This document shows, piece after piece, positions 51,324 through 59,454 of a stretch of 64,000 nt of DNA; position 1 is the stretch's first letter, and every line of letters begins with the position of its first letter. A model generated the notes under the pieces. It saw only the letters and a list, made by a program, of their open reading frames with translations, was not told the DNA's origin and did no database searches. The position numbers and the translations under genes are program-made. Origin of the DNA: Vulcanimicrobiota bacterium (GTDB taxonomy: Bacteria > Vulcanimicrobiota > Xenobia > Xenobiales > JADMJV01); assembly GCA_019637395.1 (NCBI GenBank), contig JAHBVR010000010.1, positions 62,001 to 126,000 on the forward strand, in the 5' to 3' direction.

Positions 51324-51446
51324 TCAGTCCAGAGTGCCGAAGGCCTCAGCCAGGTCCTGAGCGGTGAGCGGGGTCAGGTTGTCCAGCCACGGCCAAGCCC
51401 GCGGCAGCATCTGCTCGCTGGCCAGGTTTTCAGGCACAGGTTCCAC
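51324..51446 (-). CDS. Possible 40-residue acidic protein
   Basis: A short ORF (GTG 51446 to TGA 51324) lies 25 nt after the stop of the helical zinc-ribbon gene in the same direction. The sequence (NLASEQMLPRAWPWLDNLTP) has balanced composition and strong GC bias in third positions. AGG is 4 nt before the start. No homologue is known to me. It may be a small operon member or a remnant of a longer gene. The rest of the 209-bp gap to 51262 shows nothing else. Confidence 0.35.
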   Translation of the reverse strand: MEPVPENLASEQMLPRAWPWLDNLTPLTAQDLAEAFGTLD

Positions 51447-51471
51447 TCCGCCTGAAGCTCATTTGTATTGA

Positions 51472-53193
51472 TCAGGCCAGATCGGCGGAATCTTCCTGAG
51501 CGTAGCCGTCGTCCTCGCCGGCGTTGGAATCGTCAGCGTGGATATACTTTTGCAAGGCGTCGTCGAGGCGGCGGACTTGCCACATTTTCTGGCTTCCTTC
51601 GTAGTAGAAGCGCAGGCCCTCGACCATCTTATCGTTGTCGTCGTCGCTGGCGCCGTCGCGCATCTGGGTGAGGCCGTATTCGGTCTCCTCCACGCCCTGG
51701 GCGAGCAACTCCAGTGCCTCAGCGCAGAGATCGATGAATTCTTGGGCCTTGGCGCGTTCTTCTTCAGTGGCTTCGGGCGGCACGGGCGGAGCGTGGTATT
51801 TGGAAAGCTTCTTCTTGGCATCCTCGGTCTTGTCCAGGTAATCATCCATGACGGCCAGGAAGCCCTCGAGGGACATTTTCTCGCCTTTGAAGTCTTCATA
51901 GGCATCGAAGACTTCTTTCATGGTGGTGGTGATCACGCCGTCGCGCGAGGTATCCACGCTCTCGCCTTCGAGAGCCTGAAAGCTGCCGGCCGTCTGGCCA
52001 TAGAGTTCGCTGCCGGTCATCTGAGGCAGCACGCGGTTACACTTGGCGCAAGATTTGTTGCTGGTGGCGTTGGGCGTCTGGCAGTGGGGACAGAGCACCT
52101 TGCCATAGTTCTCGCTGAAGCTGTCCAGACTGGCCTTGCTCTCCAGCATCTCCTTGGTCAGGTCCTGGAGATCGCGCAAGGCGGCCCGCACTTCTTCCTC
52201 GCTGCCCTGGGCGTCGCAATAAGCCACGATGGCCAGCAAAGCCTCCTCAATTCCTTCCATGGCTTCCAAGGCTTTAGGCGTTTCCGTCTGGATGACGCTG
52301 GATTCGTGAGGGGCCTTGACCACCGCCTGCATTTCCTTGATCCCTTCTTGGGTCGCTTCAATCTGGGCGGTGCACAAATCGCGCAGCATGCGCGGCTGAA
52401 ATTGCTTGGCCAGCACGCCTTCGGCGGCGTTGAGGATGATGTTGATGGCGGGAGCTCCGGTCGGTCCCGAGGTAATCTCCCGATTGTAGGCGGCCACGGC
52501 TTCATCCAGGTCGCGATGTCCGTCAGCCAGTGCCTGAATGACCTCCTCAAACTTGGCGCCGGAGGTGGTCGGGGTAAACTTCTCCATTTCCTGGAGAGCT
52601 GCGACAATGTTCTCCAGGGCTTTGCGGCGCTCGGGCACACCGGCCGCCTCCTGCTTCTTACTGGCGTTGACTTCGCGCAGGGCCTCGGTGTAAAAGGCGT
52701 CGTATTGCTTGCAGGTGCCCACCCAGGCTTCCAGGCTGGTGCGCTTTTCGCGCAAGGCTTTGCCCAGATTGGTGAAAACGTTGATGAGCGGGTAGCGATG
52801 GGGACCTTCGGAGAGCAGTTTCTGTTCGTAGGCCGACATGGCGGCGGGCATGCCGTTGGAGCAGAAAGCCAGCATGTGGGCCGACTCTTCCAGCAGCTCC
52901 TTTTTGGGGTCGGCTTTGAACTTGAGGATCTGCTCCAGGGCGGCGTCGTAGCTTTCGAAATACTTACCGATAAGGTCGATTTCGACTTTATGCTTCTGCT
53001 GAAAGTCGGCCGGCTGGCTCTCGACGCTGGCGAAAAAGCCGTCACTGGCCTGAGTCAAGGCGTCCTGGCGAGCGCTGACGGCATTCTCCAACTGCGGATA
53101 AACGTCCATTTTGCCTTCGGCGACATCGAAGCAAAGGTCGATCAGTTGTTGCGATTCCGGCGAAGCGGCGACGGGTCTGGTAGCTTGGCTCAT
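51472..53193 (-). CDS. Helical protein with one zinc ribbon, unknown
   Basis: 573 residues, almost entirely alpha-helical with long coiled-coil stretches. A single C-x2-C...C-x2-C ribbon (LCPHCQTPN, SCAKCNRVLP) sits near residues 375-395, and a very acidic tail (EDDGYAQEDSADLA) closes the protein. No enzymatic motif is seen. It is the last large gene of an ATGA-coupled operon with the GNAT and UPF0489-TPR genes. A scaffold or adaptor role is suggested by composition only. Confidence 0.6.
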   Translation of the reverse strand: MSQATRPVAASPESQQLIDLCFDVAEGKMDVYPQLENAVSARQDALTQASDGFFASVESQPADFQQKHKVEIDLIGKYFESYDAALEQILKFKADPKKELLEESAHMLAFCSNGMPAAMSAYEQKLLSEGPHRYPLINVFTNLGKALREKRTSLEAWVGTCKQYDAFYTEALREVNASKKQEAAGVPERRKALENIVAALQEMEKFTPTTSGAKFEEVIQALADGHRDLDEAVAAYNREITSGPTGAPAINIILNAAEGVLAKQFQPRMLRDLCTAQIEATQEGIKEMQAVVKAPHESSVIQTETPKALEAMEGIEEALLAIVAYCDAQGSEEEVRAALRDLQDLTKEMLESKASLDSFSENYGKVLCPHCQTPNATSNKSCAKCNRVLPQMTGSELYGQTAGSFQALEGESVDTSRDGVITTTMKEVFDAYEDFKGEKMSLEGFLAVMDDYLDKTEDAKKKLSKYHAPPVPPEATEEERAKAQEFIDLCAEALELLAQGVEETEYGLTQMRDGASDDDNDKMVEGLRFYYEGSQKMWQVRRLDDALQKYIHADDSNAGEDDGYAQEDSADLA

Positions 53194-53777
53194 GTTGTCT
53201 CCCCTGATTTTTTCTTACGGCTTTTGAGCATGCGGGTGACGGCGTGATCGCGCTCGGCGAAAGGCCGACCTGGCATGCGAACTCTTCCTTCGGGTCCGCA
53301 GGCGATCGTCAACTGGTAGCGTTCGATTTCGAACCCCATTTTGACGGCGCTCAGCAGAGCCCGTTCGTTGCTGGCGGTGACTTTCGAGGTCATATAGCGG
53401 TACCCCCTCTGGTGGGAAACTTTGCAGGCCTCCCAAACCAGCCGGTGGCCGGCCCACTTACCCCAATACTCAGGTCGAACCGCAAGATTAAAGATGTAAG
53501 ACTGCTTCTCGCCGGTGGATTCTTCGGTGTGATTGAACTCAAGGATGATAAAGCCGGCCCGTTCGTTGTTTCTCTCGGTGTCGACGGCCACCAGGATGGC
53601 GAATTCGCGTTTACGGGTGATCCATTGTTCGAGTTCGGCCAATCCGGCCTGGCAAAGCTCTTTGACCTGGTCGGTGGGGATGTCGCGTTGTTCGGGAATC
53701 CCCTGGCCCACCACCTCGAGGGAGAGTTCCCGGATAAAGGAGCAATCAGTCAGGCCGGCTCGGCGGACTTCGATCAT
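53190..53777 (-). CDS. GNAT-family acetyltransferase
   Basis: 195 residues. The GNAT fold has a strand IFNLAVRPEYWG followed by the acetyl-CoA loop, here YWGKWAGHRLV in place of the usual R/Q-x-x-G-x-G/A. The sequence RGYRYMTSKVTASNERALLSAVKMGFE is typical of the C-terminal half (N-x-x-A/S...G-F). It overlaps both neighbours by 4 nt (ATGA), indicating equal, coupled synthesis with the UPF0489-TPR and zinc-ribbon proteins. The acceptor may be one of them, but this is only inferred. Confidence 0.8.
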   Translation of the reverse strand: MIEVRRAGLTDCSFIRELSLEVVGQGIPEQRDIPTDQVKELCQAGLAELEQWITRKREFAILVAVDTERNNERAGFIILEFNHTEESTGEKQSYIFNLAVRPEYWGKWAGHRLVWEACKVSHQRGYRYMTSKVTASNERALLSAVKMGFEIERYQLTIACGPEGRVRMPGRPFAERDHAVTRMLKSRKKKSGETT

Positions 53778-55090
53778 CGGCGTTTTTGGCTCAGAGCGAT
53801 CTTCACCGGCAACCTTTCGGTTCGGATGCCGAGTTTTCCCGGCAACTCCAGCGAGGTCAACTTGCGATATTCAGCCTGGGCGCGCAGCGCCTGTTCGGTT
53901 TCGATGTAGAGTTCGGCCAGGTCGATCTGAGCTTCCAGGTTATCGATTTTCAGGGGCTCCAGCTTGATGGCTTTGCGCAGGCTCTGGATCGCTTCCTTTT
54001 TCAGTCCCTGCTTTCTTTGAAGGCGGCCCAATTCCCGGTAGGCGTCGCTATCCGGCAGGCATTTTTGCAAGGCTTCCATGGCCAGTTCGGGCTTGTCGCT
54101 ATAGGCTCTGGCGATCAGGGTAAGGAGGTGCTTTTGGGTGAGGGGGTCGGCCTGTTCCAGCAGACTGCTCCAGTCTTTGACGGCCTGGCTCGGTTGGTGT
54201 TGTTCGAGAGCGATAAAGCCTCTGATATAGGCGGCTTGATCGGGGGGGAGCCATTGGAGGCAGCGGTCGTACTTTTTACGCTGCCAGTATAGAGCGGCCA
54301 CGTCGAAGGGATTGATTTGATAGGCGGGGGCCAGGCGGGCGGCCTCTTCCCAGGCGGGGCCCTGATGATCGCTGCCGCTACCCCAGGCGCGGGTAACCAG
54401 GGCGGCCGCCTGCAGGCCGGGGGGAGCGTTTTCCAAGGATTGCAGGGAGTTCATGAGATCCCACCACTGTTGGGCCTGGATTTCCTGGTCGGACCAGAGG
54501 AGTTCGGCCAGGTCGCCGAGGTATCTTCTGGCCAGAGGGGTGTAGCCGCCGCGCACCGAGTAGGCGACGGTAGTGGCCTGGATTTCCAGGTGCCGGGTAA
54601 TTTCTCGGAGCTGGAAAGGGGTCTGCCAGACGCCGTCTTGTTCGTCGATCAGATAGTCGACGTCGAGGTCGAAGAGCCAGGGCCCGGTTGACTCGGGCAA
54701 ATGGTCGCTGGTGCACAGGGTGAAGGGAGCGTTCCTCAGGCTGCCCTGGACTCTTCCCTCGACCAGTTTAAGGGAGTTGAATTCCTTCAGGTCGAGGGAC
54801 AGCCAGCGAGGCAGTTCGCTGTAGCTCCAGTGGAGCAGGTCTTTGTGAGCCTTGCTCAGATGCGGCGGAACAACCCAGACAACCTGGCTGACGATGCCCT
54901 TTTCCACAGCCTTGAGCAGGTAATTGGCGCAATTGATCTCAGGATGGTCCAGCGAGCTTTCCAGAGGACTGAGGAAGCCGGCCATGTCGAGATGGGCGTC
55001 GATGTGCAGGCAGGAGGCTCCCCGGATGCCCAGCTTCTCCCAGAAGAAGTAGGCGTCGCGGTGATCCTCCATCATGAGCAACGGTCCCAT
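53774..55090 (-). CDS. UPF0489 domain fused to TPR repeats
   Basis: 438 residues. The first 200 residues belong to the UPF0489 (arginase-fold-like) family: HIDAHLDMAG and LFDLDVDYLID give Asp/His clusters that could bind metals. Residues 225-420 hold TPR-like helical repeats, including SDAYRELGRLQRKQGLKKEA. The family function is unknown. The gene starts an operon with the GNAT and zinc-ribbon genes by ATGA overlaps. The ATG at 55090 lacks a clear SD. A terminator separates it from the upstream Gly-rich gene. Confidence 0.7.
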   Translation of the reverse strand: MGPLLMMEDHRDAYFFWEKLGIRGASCLHIDAHLDMAGFLSPLESSLDHPEINCANYLLKAVEKGIVSQVVWVVPPHLSKAHKDLLHWSYSELPRWLSLDLKEFNSLKLVEGRVQGSLRNAPFTLCTSDHLPESTGPWLFDLDVDYLIDEQDGVWQTPFQLREITRHLEIQATTVAYSVRGGYTPLARRYLGDLAELLWSDQEIQAQQWWDLMNSLQSLENAPPGLQAAALVTRAWGSGSDHQGPAWEEAARLAPAYQINPFDVAALYWQRKKYDRCLQWLPPDQAAYIRGFIALEQHQPSQAVKDWSSLLEQADPLTQKHLLTLIARAYSDKPELAMEALQKCLPDSDAYRELGRLQRKQGLKKEAIQSLRKAIKLEPLKIDNLEAQIDLAELYIETEQALRAQAEYRKLTSLELPGKLGIRTERLPVKIALSQKRR

Positions 55091-55133
55091 GGGGCCGCTT
55101 TCGTGGGTCGCCCGGGGACCTCCCCTATAGAAA

Positions 55134-55159
55134 AAGAGACCCCGTTGCCAGGGCCTCTT
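55134..55159 (-). terminator. Terminator after Gly-rich gene
   Basis: Stem of 9 pairs (55134-55142 with 55151-55159, one G-T), 8-nt loop, then TTTTTC on the minus strand. It ends the Gly-rich protein transcript before the UPF0489 operon. Confidence 0.85.
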
Positions 55160-55180
55160 CTTCCTTTTTGTCGCTTACTT

Positions 55181-56026
55181 CTAGTAGAAGAACTGACGCG
55201 GTCCGCCGGGCATACAGCCACAGCAGGGGGGCTGCATGAAGGGCGGGGGAGCGCAGGGGTTCTGCATCATGTTGTTCATTCCGCAGTTCATAAAGCCACC
55301 CTGTTGCATCATCTGCATCTGCTGCATCGTCTGCATCATTCCCATCATCTGGGACATCATGCCCATCATCATCATCATTTGCTGCTGCTGCATACCGGGG
55401 TTAAAGCCGCCGCCGGGGAAGCCGCCGGGGAACTGGCCCGGGAATTGACCGGGGAAACCGTAGCCGCCGCCGGGGAAGCCACCGCCGGGATAACCACCCG
55501 GGTAACCGCCGGGGAAACCGCCACCGGGGAAGCCGCCGTAGCCATAGGGCGGGAAGGGAGGCGGCATGATGCCGCCGCAGCCGTTACCATAACCGCCGTT
55601 GCAGGGACCGAAGTCGCGGCAGTTGTTGGCCTGGCCACATTCACCCTGGGGTCCGACCCCGAAGAGATTCTGAACTCCGTTGTCCAGGAAGCCGGCCACG
55701 CCCGAGATGGCTTTGCCGGCCATAATACCGGCACCGGCGCCGGCCATAATTCCCAGAGGATTTCCGAAGGTAAGGACGCCGCCTACGACGCCGCCGATGA
55801 CACCACCGACAATCGGGTCACCGGCGATGTTCTTGACCGCCGAAAGACCACCGTGGAGCACTTCGCCGGTGCCTTTGACGACACCACCCACGACCGAGCC
55901 GAGAGCGCCAATCGGATCACCGCTCAGAAGTTTGCCGGCGCCTTCGACGACACCGCCGACTACGCGTCCTACGCCGCGAGCGACACCGCTGACGACATTA
56001 CCTACAGCACGAACTACTCCACCCAT
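55181..56026 (-). CDS. Glycine-zipper / FPGG-repeat / Met-rich protein
   Basis: 281 residues with four blocks. (1) Residues 1-120: V/G/A-rich glycine zippers (GGVVGG, GVVRAVGNVV), likely membrane-inserting or fibre-forming. (2) A cysteine-containing stretch (GECGQANNCRDFGPCNG). (3) Residues 160-210: repeats of F/Y-P-G-G/Q. (4) Residues 212-245: Gln/Met-rich (QQQQMMMMMGMMSQMMG). A terminal Cys/Pro part (CGMNN, PPCCGCMPGG) follows. GGAGGG lies 7 nt before ATG 56026. No homologue known; a structural, pore-forming or metal-binding surface protein is possible. Confidence 0.6.
   Translation of the reverse strand: MGGVVRAVGNVVSGVARGVGRVVGGVVEGAGKLLSGDPIGALGSVVGGVVKGTGEVLHGGLSAVKNIAGDPIVGGVIGGVVGGVLTFGNPLGIMAGAGAGIMAGKAISGVAGFLDNGVQNLFGVGPQGECGQANNCRDFGPCNGGYGNGCGGIMPPPFPPYGYGGFPGGGFPGGYPGGYPGGGFPGGGYGFPGQFPGQFPGGFPGGGFNPGMQQQQMMMMMGMMSQMMGMMQTMQQMQMMQQGGFMNCGMNNMMQNPCAPPPFMQPPCCGCMPGGPRQFFY
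55405..55540 (-). repeat. FPGG-coding tandem repeat
   Basis: Imperfect tandem units of about 12-15 nt (plus-strand consensus CCGCCGGGGAA) coding F/Y-P-G-G/Q within the Gly-rich gene. Units differ in third bases and in F/Y, so they are older than a recent slippage event. Confidence 0.7.
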
Positions 56027-56130
56027 TATAAATCCCTCCAGATTCCGTTTCGTTCAAAGTTTGAAGCTTGTTGTTGGATTACTTATCCCCCCCGTACTCG
56101 GGTCATCTAGGGGGCAGATGTTGAATGTTT

Positions 56131-56146
56131 GCAACAAGATTGTTGC
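56131..56146. promoter_or_regulatory. 16-bp palindrome upstream of the Gly-rich gene
   Basis: GCAACAA (56131-56137), GA, TTGTTGC (56140-56146). The loop is too short for an RNA hairpin, so a dimeric protein operator is more likely. It lies 105 nt upstream of ATG 56026 in the 161-bp intergenic region. Confidence 0.5.
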
Positions 56147-56187
56147 CGGTTTGTGAACTTGCGACTTGAACAGCGGAAACCCTGCTG

Positions 56188-56913
56188 CTAAAGAGCGACG
56201 CGGAATTCTTCGAAGACACCGCCGTTGAGGGTGTCGCTGACGCCGGGGAGTTCGGAGGCGATCACGTAGTCTTTGGCGGCCAGAGCCGGATTGTTGCCGT
56301 TCTTGAGAGCCATGAGGCGAAGCGCTTCCTCGATGTCGGTGGTGCCGCCTTCTTCGACTTGCTCCTCGGCGTTGGGCCGGGTCAGGCCGGCCTGGCTGAC
56401 CAGCTGGGAAACTTTCTCGACTTCATGCGTATCGACCGGAGCCCGCGCCTGGGCGGCCGCCTGTTCGGCCTGAGCCGTTTGGGCCGGCTCGGAGGCCGGG
56501 GCTTCTTCCGCCCGGGCCGTTGGAGCCGGCTGACTGGCGTGTTTGACAGGGGCTGGCGTGGCAGGTTGGGCCTGGGCTGGCGCCTGTGGCCTGAGGGTCT
56601 CGGGTTTGGCTTCGGCCTGTTTGACTTCGACTTTGTCCTGAAGTTTCTGGGCTTCCGCCTGCAGACGGGCGACGTTGGCCCGGATTTCCTGCAACTTGAG
56701 CTTGCGCTCTTCGGAAATTTTGGTGTTCTGGCGCATGACGGTGTCGCGCGGCAGGCTGGCTCCACCGCCGGCTTCTTCGACGGCAGGGGTGTGCTGTAGC
56801 GGGGGCCGCGACTGGATGCGCTCGAGCATTTCAGCCCAGGCGTTGAGTCCAGCTTCGCGGCGTTTTTTGCTTTGAATCTCGTCGATCGCGTCCATGATCT
56901 CATGGTGGCGCAT
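56188..56913 (-). CDS. Pro/Ala/Gln-rich coiled-coil protein, downstream of ftsZ
   Basis: 241 residues from ATG 56913 (ATG 56895 is also possible). An N-terminal helical part (HEIMDAIDEIQSKKRREAGL) is followed by a coiled-coil (KLKLQEIRANVARLQAEAQK), a long Pro/Ala/Gln/Glu-rich linker and a short conserved-looking C-terminus (EEALRLMALKNGNNPALAA). The upstream in-frame codons read into ftsZ in another frame and are not coding. No family is recognised. Its place 79 bp behind ftsZ suggests a link to division, which is inference. A T-rich run between the two could be a weak terminator. Confidence 0.6.
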   Translation of the reverse strand: MRHHEIMDAIDEIQSKKRREAGLNAWAEMLERIQSRPPLQHTPAVEEAGGGASLPRDTVMRQNTKISEERKLKLQEIRANVARLQAEAQKLQDKVEVKQAEAKPETLRPQAPAQAQPATPAPVKHASQPAPTARAEEAPASEPAQTAQAEQAAAQARAPVDTHEVEKVSQLVSQAGLTRPNAEEQVEEGGTTDIEEALRLMALKNGNNPALAAKDYVIASELPGVSDTLNGGVFEEFRVAL

Positions 56914-56992
56914 GGGGGCTGAAAAATGCCTGAAACAAAAAAGAGCCGCCCCCCTGATCCGAGACGACCCTCGCCAAGCACGCGAAGGCAAA

Positions 56993-58303
56993 TTAGCCCT
57001 CGCTGGCTTTGTCTCCGGCACTCTCACCGCGGCGCGCGCGCCGCCAGATGGCCGGCAAATCCATCCACTTGCTCTTCTTCTCTGTCTCGCCGCTGGCCAT
57101 CCCACCCTTGCGCACCAAACCGGCGCGAGCGGGAGCGGGAGCGGCGGCCGCGGCCGGGACCTTGGCAGCCGGTGCGGGCGGTCGTTGGGAGGGAGCGAAG
57201 GAAATCTCGGCCGACTCCTGGCGCTGGCGGCGCTCATAGGCGGTCAGTTCCTGGTGAGGCAGCGCCGCCGAAGCCAGTGGCAGCAACTCGTTGTCGCGCA
57301 CCACCGGTTCGTCGTGCAGTTGGTGCGATGCCAGTTGGGGCTTGCGCACGCTGTCGGCGGGAACCACCCGGGTGGCCACCACGGTAGCGCGGGCGCGTCC
57401 CATCATCGAATCGTCCTGCACGTAACCGCACAGCACCATGGCCTCGGGAGAAGCCGATTCTTGCAGCAGCGCACAGGCAGCCGAGTAGTCCTGCAGGGTC
57501 ATATCCGGACCGGCGGTGATATTCAACAGGCAGCCGGCGGCACCGTCGGGGGAGCCACCCACCAGCGGATTGCTCAGGGCCAGTTCCACCGCGCGCTGAG
57601 CGGTGGGAGCCGTGGCCATGCCGAAGATGGCCCGGCCCGAACCCTCGAGCACGGCCCGCACGTCGGCGAAGTCCAGGTTGATGACCCCCGGCATGGTGAC
57701 GATTTCCGTCATTCCGCGCACGGCATCACAGAGCACCTGGTCGACCACGTTGAAGCTCTCGTCCAGCGGGCAGTTGCCCGACTCCATGGCCAGCAGCTTC
57801 TGGTTGGGCAGCACCAGCAACGTATCCACCTCGTCCTGCAGAGCGGCCACGCCCTCGCGAGCCACGCGCACGCGGCGGTGCCCCTCGAACTCGAAAGGCA
57901 GGGTGACCACGGCCACCACCAGCGCGCCGGCTTTGCGGGCAGCCCGAGCGGCCACCGGGGCGGCGCCGGTTCCGGTGCCACCGCCCATGCCGGCGGTCAA
58001 GAAGACCATATCCACGCCTTCGAAGAGCTCTTCCAGGCGTGCCGTACTCTGCTCGGCCGCCTTGCTGCCCAGGCGGTGGTCCGCTCCGGCGCCCAGGCCG
58101 CGGGTCGCGCCTTCACCCAGGAAGATGACCTTAGGTCCTTTGCGACTCGACAGTAGAGCCTGGGCGTCGGTATTGGCCAGCACCAGGTCGACCCCCACGG
58201 GGGGTCTTTCGGCCAGGCGGTTGACCAGATTGCAGCCTGCGCCGCCCAGTCCCATGACCAGGATTTTTGCAGGCTGTTCGGTGTTTTGAGGGGAATTGAA
58301 CAC
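56993..58303 (-). CDS. ftsZ: Cell division protein FtsZ
   Basis: 436 residues from GTG 58303, with AAGGAAGG upstream. Tubulin signature GGGTGTG at 107-113 (TAGMGGGTGTGAAPV). The GTP-hydrolysing T7 loop N-L-D211-F-A-D214 is intact. The C-terminal linker is Ala/Pro-rich, and KSKWMDLPAIWRRARRG contains a conserved-type C-terminal peptide (D-L-P-x). FtsZ forms the division ring. It is not surrounded by ftsA, ftsQ or mur genes. A second FtsZ elsewhere cannot be excluded. It is divergent from moxR, with an AT-rich 166-bp region between. Confidence 0.95.
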   Translation of the reverse strand: MFNSPQNTEQPAKILVMGLGGAGCNLVNRLAERPPVGVDLVLANTDAQALLSSRKGPKVIFLGEGATRGLGAGADHRLGSKAAEQSTARLEELFEGVDMVFLTAGMGGGTGTGAAPVAARAARKAGALVVAVVTLPFEFEGHRRVRVAREGVAALQDEVDTLLVLPNQKLLAMESGNCPLDESFNVVDQVLCDAVRGMTEIVTMPGVINLDFADVRAVLEGSGRAIFGMATAPTAQRAVELALSNPLVGGSPDGAAGCLLNITAGPDMTLQDYSAACALLQESASPEAMVLCGYVQDDSMMGRARATVVATRVVPADSVRKPQLASHQLHDEPVVRDNELLPLASAALPHQELTAYERRQRQESAEISFAPSQRPPAPAAKVPAAAAAPAPARAGLVRKGGMASGETEKKSKWMDLPAIWRRARRGESAGDKASEG

Positions 58304-58469
58304 GACCCCACCTTCCTTCTCGAGTGAATTTAATTCTAGTAGATGATGAAAATTCTTCAAGAAACCAAAAATCCTGCAGAACAATGAAGGGATTCCACAA
58401 AAAACAAAATATAGAACACAGTTTCGCCTGCCCCGCCCAGAAGTGAACCGAGGAAAGTGAGCAAACGTA

Positions 58470-59402
58470 GTGGCCCCCGTGAATGTCTTCCAACGAATCA
58501 TGACCAACCTGGAACTTGTCGTGCGCGGTAAAACCGCGCCGCTGCAACTGCTGGTGGCCACTATCTTCGCCGGCGGCCACGTGCTCATGGAGGATGTGCC
58601 CGGAGTGGGCAAGACCACCCTCTCTAAGGCGCTGGCCAAAACCATCGGCGGCGACTTCCGCCGCGTCCAGTTCACTCCCGACCTGCTGCCCACCGACATC
58701 CTGGGCTCCTCGATCTATAGTCCCAAAGACGGCAGCTTCGAGTTCCGCCAGGGCCCCATCTTTGCCAACGTGGTGCTGGCCGACGAGATCAACCGGGCCA
58801 GCCCGCGCACTCAGTCCAGCTTGCTGGAGGCCATGTCGGAGGGGCAGGCCACCGTCGAAGGCGTCACCTATCCCTTGCCCAGGCCGTTTCTGGTATTGGC
58901 CACCCAGAATCCGGTCGAGTTTCACGGCACCTACCCGTTGCCCGAAGCGCAGCTTGACCGCTTCTCGGTCAAGCTCTCCATGGGCTACCCGGCCAAAGCG
59001 GATGAAGCCTCCATCCTGGAGGGCCAGCGCGGCAGCCACCCGCTCGACCGCCTGGAGCCGGCCATTCAACTCGACGAACTGGTTCAGGTGCAGCAGCAAG
59101 TCGCGCAAATCAAGATGTCTTCCGAAGTTCTCGGCTATCTGCTCGACATGATCGAGGCCACCCGCAACGACTCGCGGCTGCGCCTGGGCTCCAGTCCACG
59201 CGGCTCGCTGGCTTTCTACCGGGTTTGCCAGGCCTGGGCCTACTGTCAGGGGCGCGACTACGTGATTCCCGACGATCTGCAGCGCATGGCCGAGCCGGTG
59301 CTGGCCCACCGCCTGGTGCTGGACACCAAGACCAAGTATAGCGGCATCAGCAAAGAACAGATCGTCAGCGAACTGCTCAAGAAGGTGGCGGTTCCTGTCT
59401 AG
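58470..59402 (+). CDS. MoxR-type AAA+ ATPase
   Basis: 310 residues. Walker A EDVPGVGKTTL (K48), Walker B VVLADEINRA (D105/E106), sensor 1 LATQNP and the lid motif SPRGSLAFYRV define MoxR proteins, which act as chaperones for metalloenzymes or surface assemblies. The GTG start at 58470 has AGGAAAG 12 nt upstream; GTG 58479 is possible. It is followed by DUF58 and transglutaminase-like genes, the usual MoxR trio. With VWA-type domains absent here, the client is probably the DUF58 protein. Confidence 0.92.
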   Translation: MAPVNVFQRIMTNLELVVRGKTAPLQLLVATIFAGGHVLMEDVPGVGKTTLSKALAKTIGGDFRRVQFTPDLLPTDILGSSIYSPKDGSFEFRQGPIFANVVLADEINRASPRTQSSLLEAMSEGQATVEGVTYPLPRPFLVLATQNPVEFHGTYPLPEAQLDRFSVKLSMGYPAKADEASILEGQRGSHPLDRLEPAIQLDELVQVQQQVAQIKMSSEVLGYLLDMIEATRNDSRLRLGSSPRGSLAFYRVCQAWAYCQGRDYVIPDDLQRMAEPVLAHRLVLDTKTKYSGISKEQIVSELLKKVAVPV

Positions 59403-59454
59403 CCCCAACGCTATCCAAAATTCCTGGAGCTACCGGAGTTTTCGCTCTCTTATC

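Noticed and set aside
54701-56110. 469-codon plus-strand frame with a His-rich segment
   Set aside because: It spans two opposite-strand genes and a terminator; the His/Leu run is the complement of the Met-rich block of the Gly-rich gene.
56914-57237. N-terminal extension of the coiled-coil gene after ftsZ
   Set aside because: The extension lies inside ftsZ in another frame and is Arg/Pro-rich noise.
58304-58699. N-terminal extension of ftsZ
   Set aside because: FtsZ alignment and the SD support GTG 58303; the extra codons overlap moxR antisense and read as shadow sequence.
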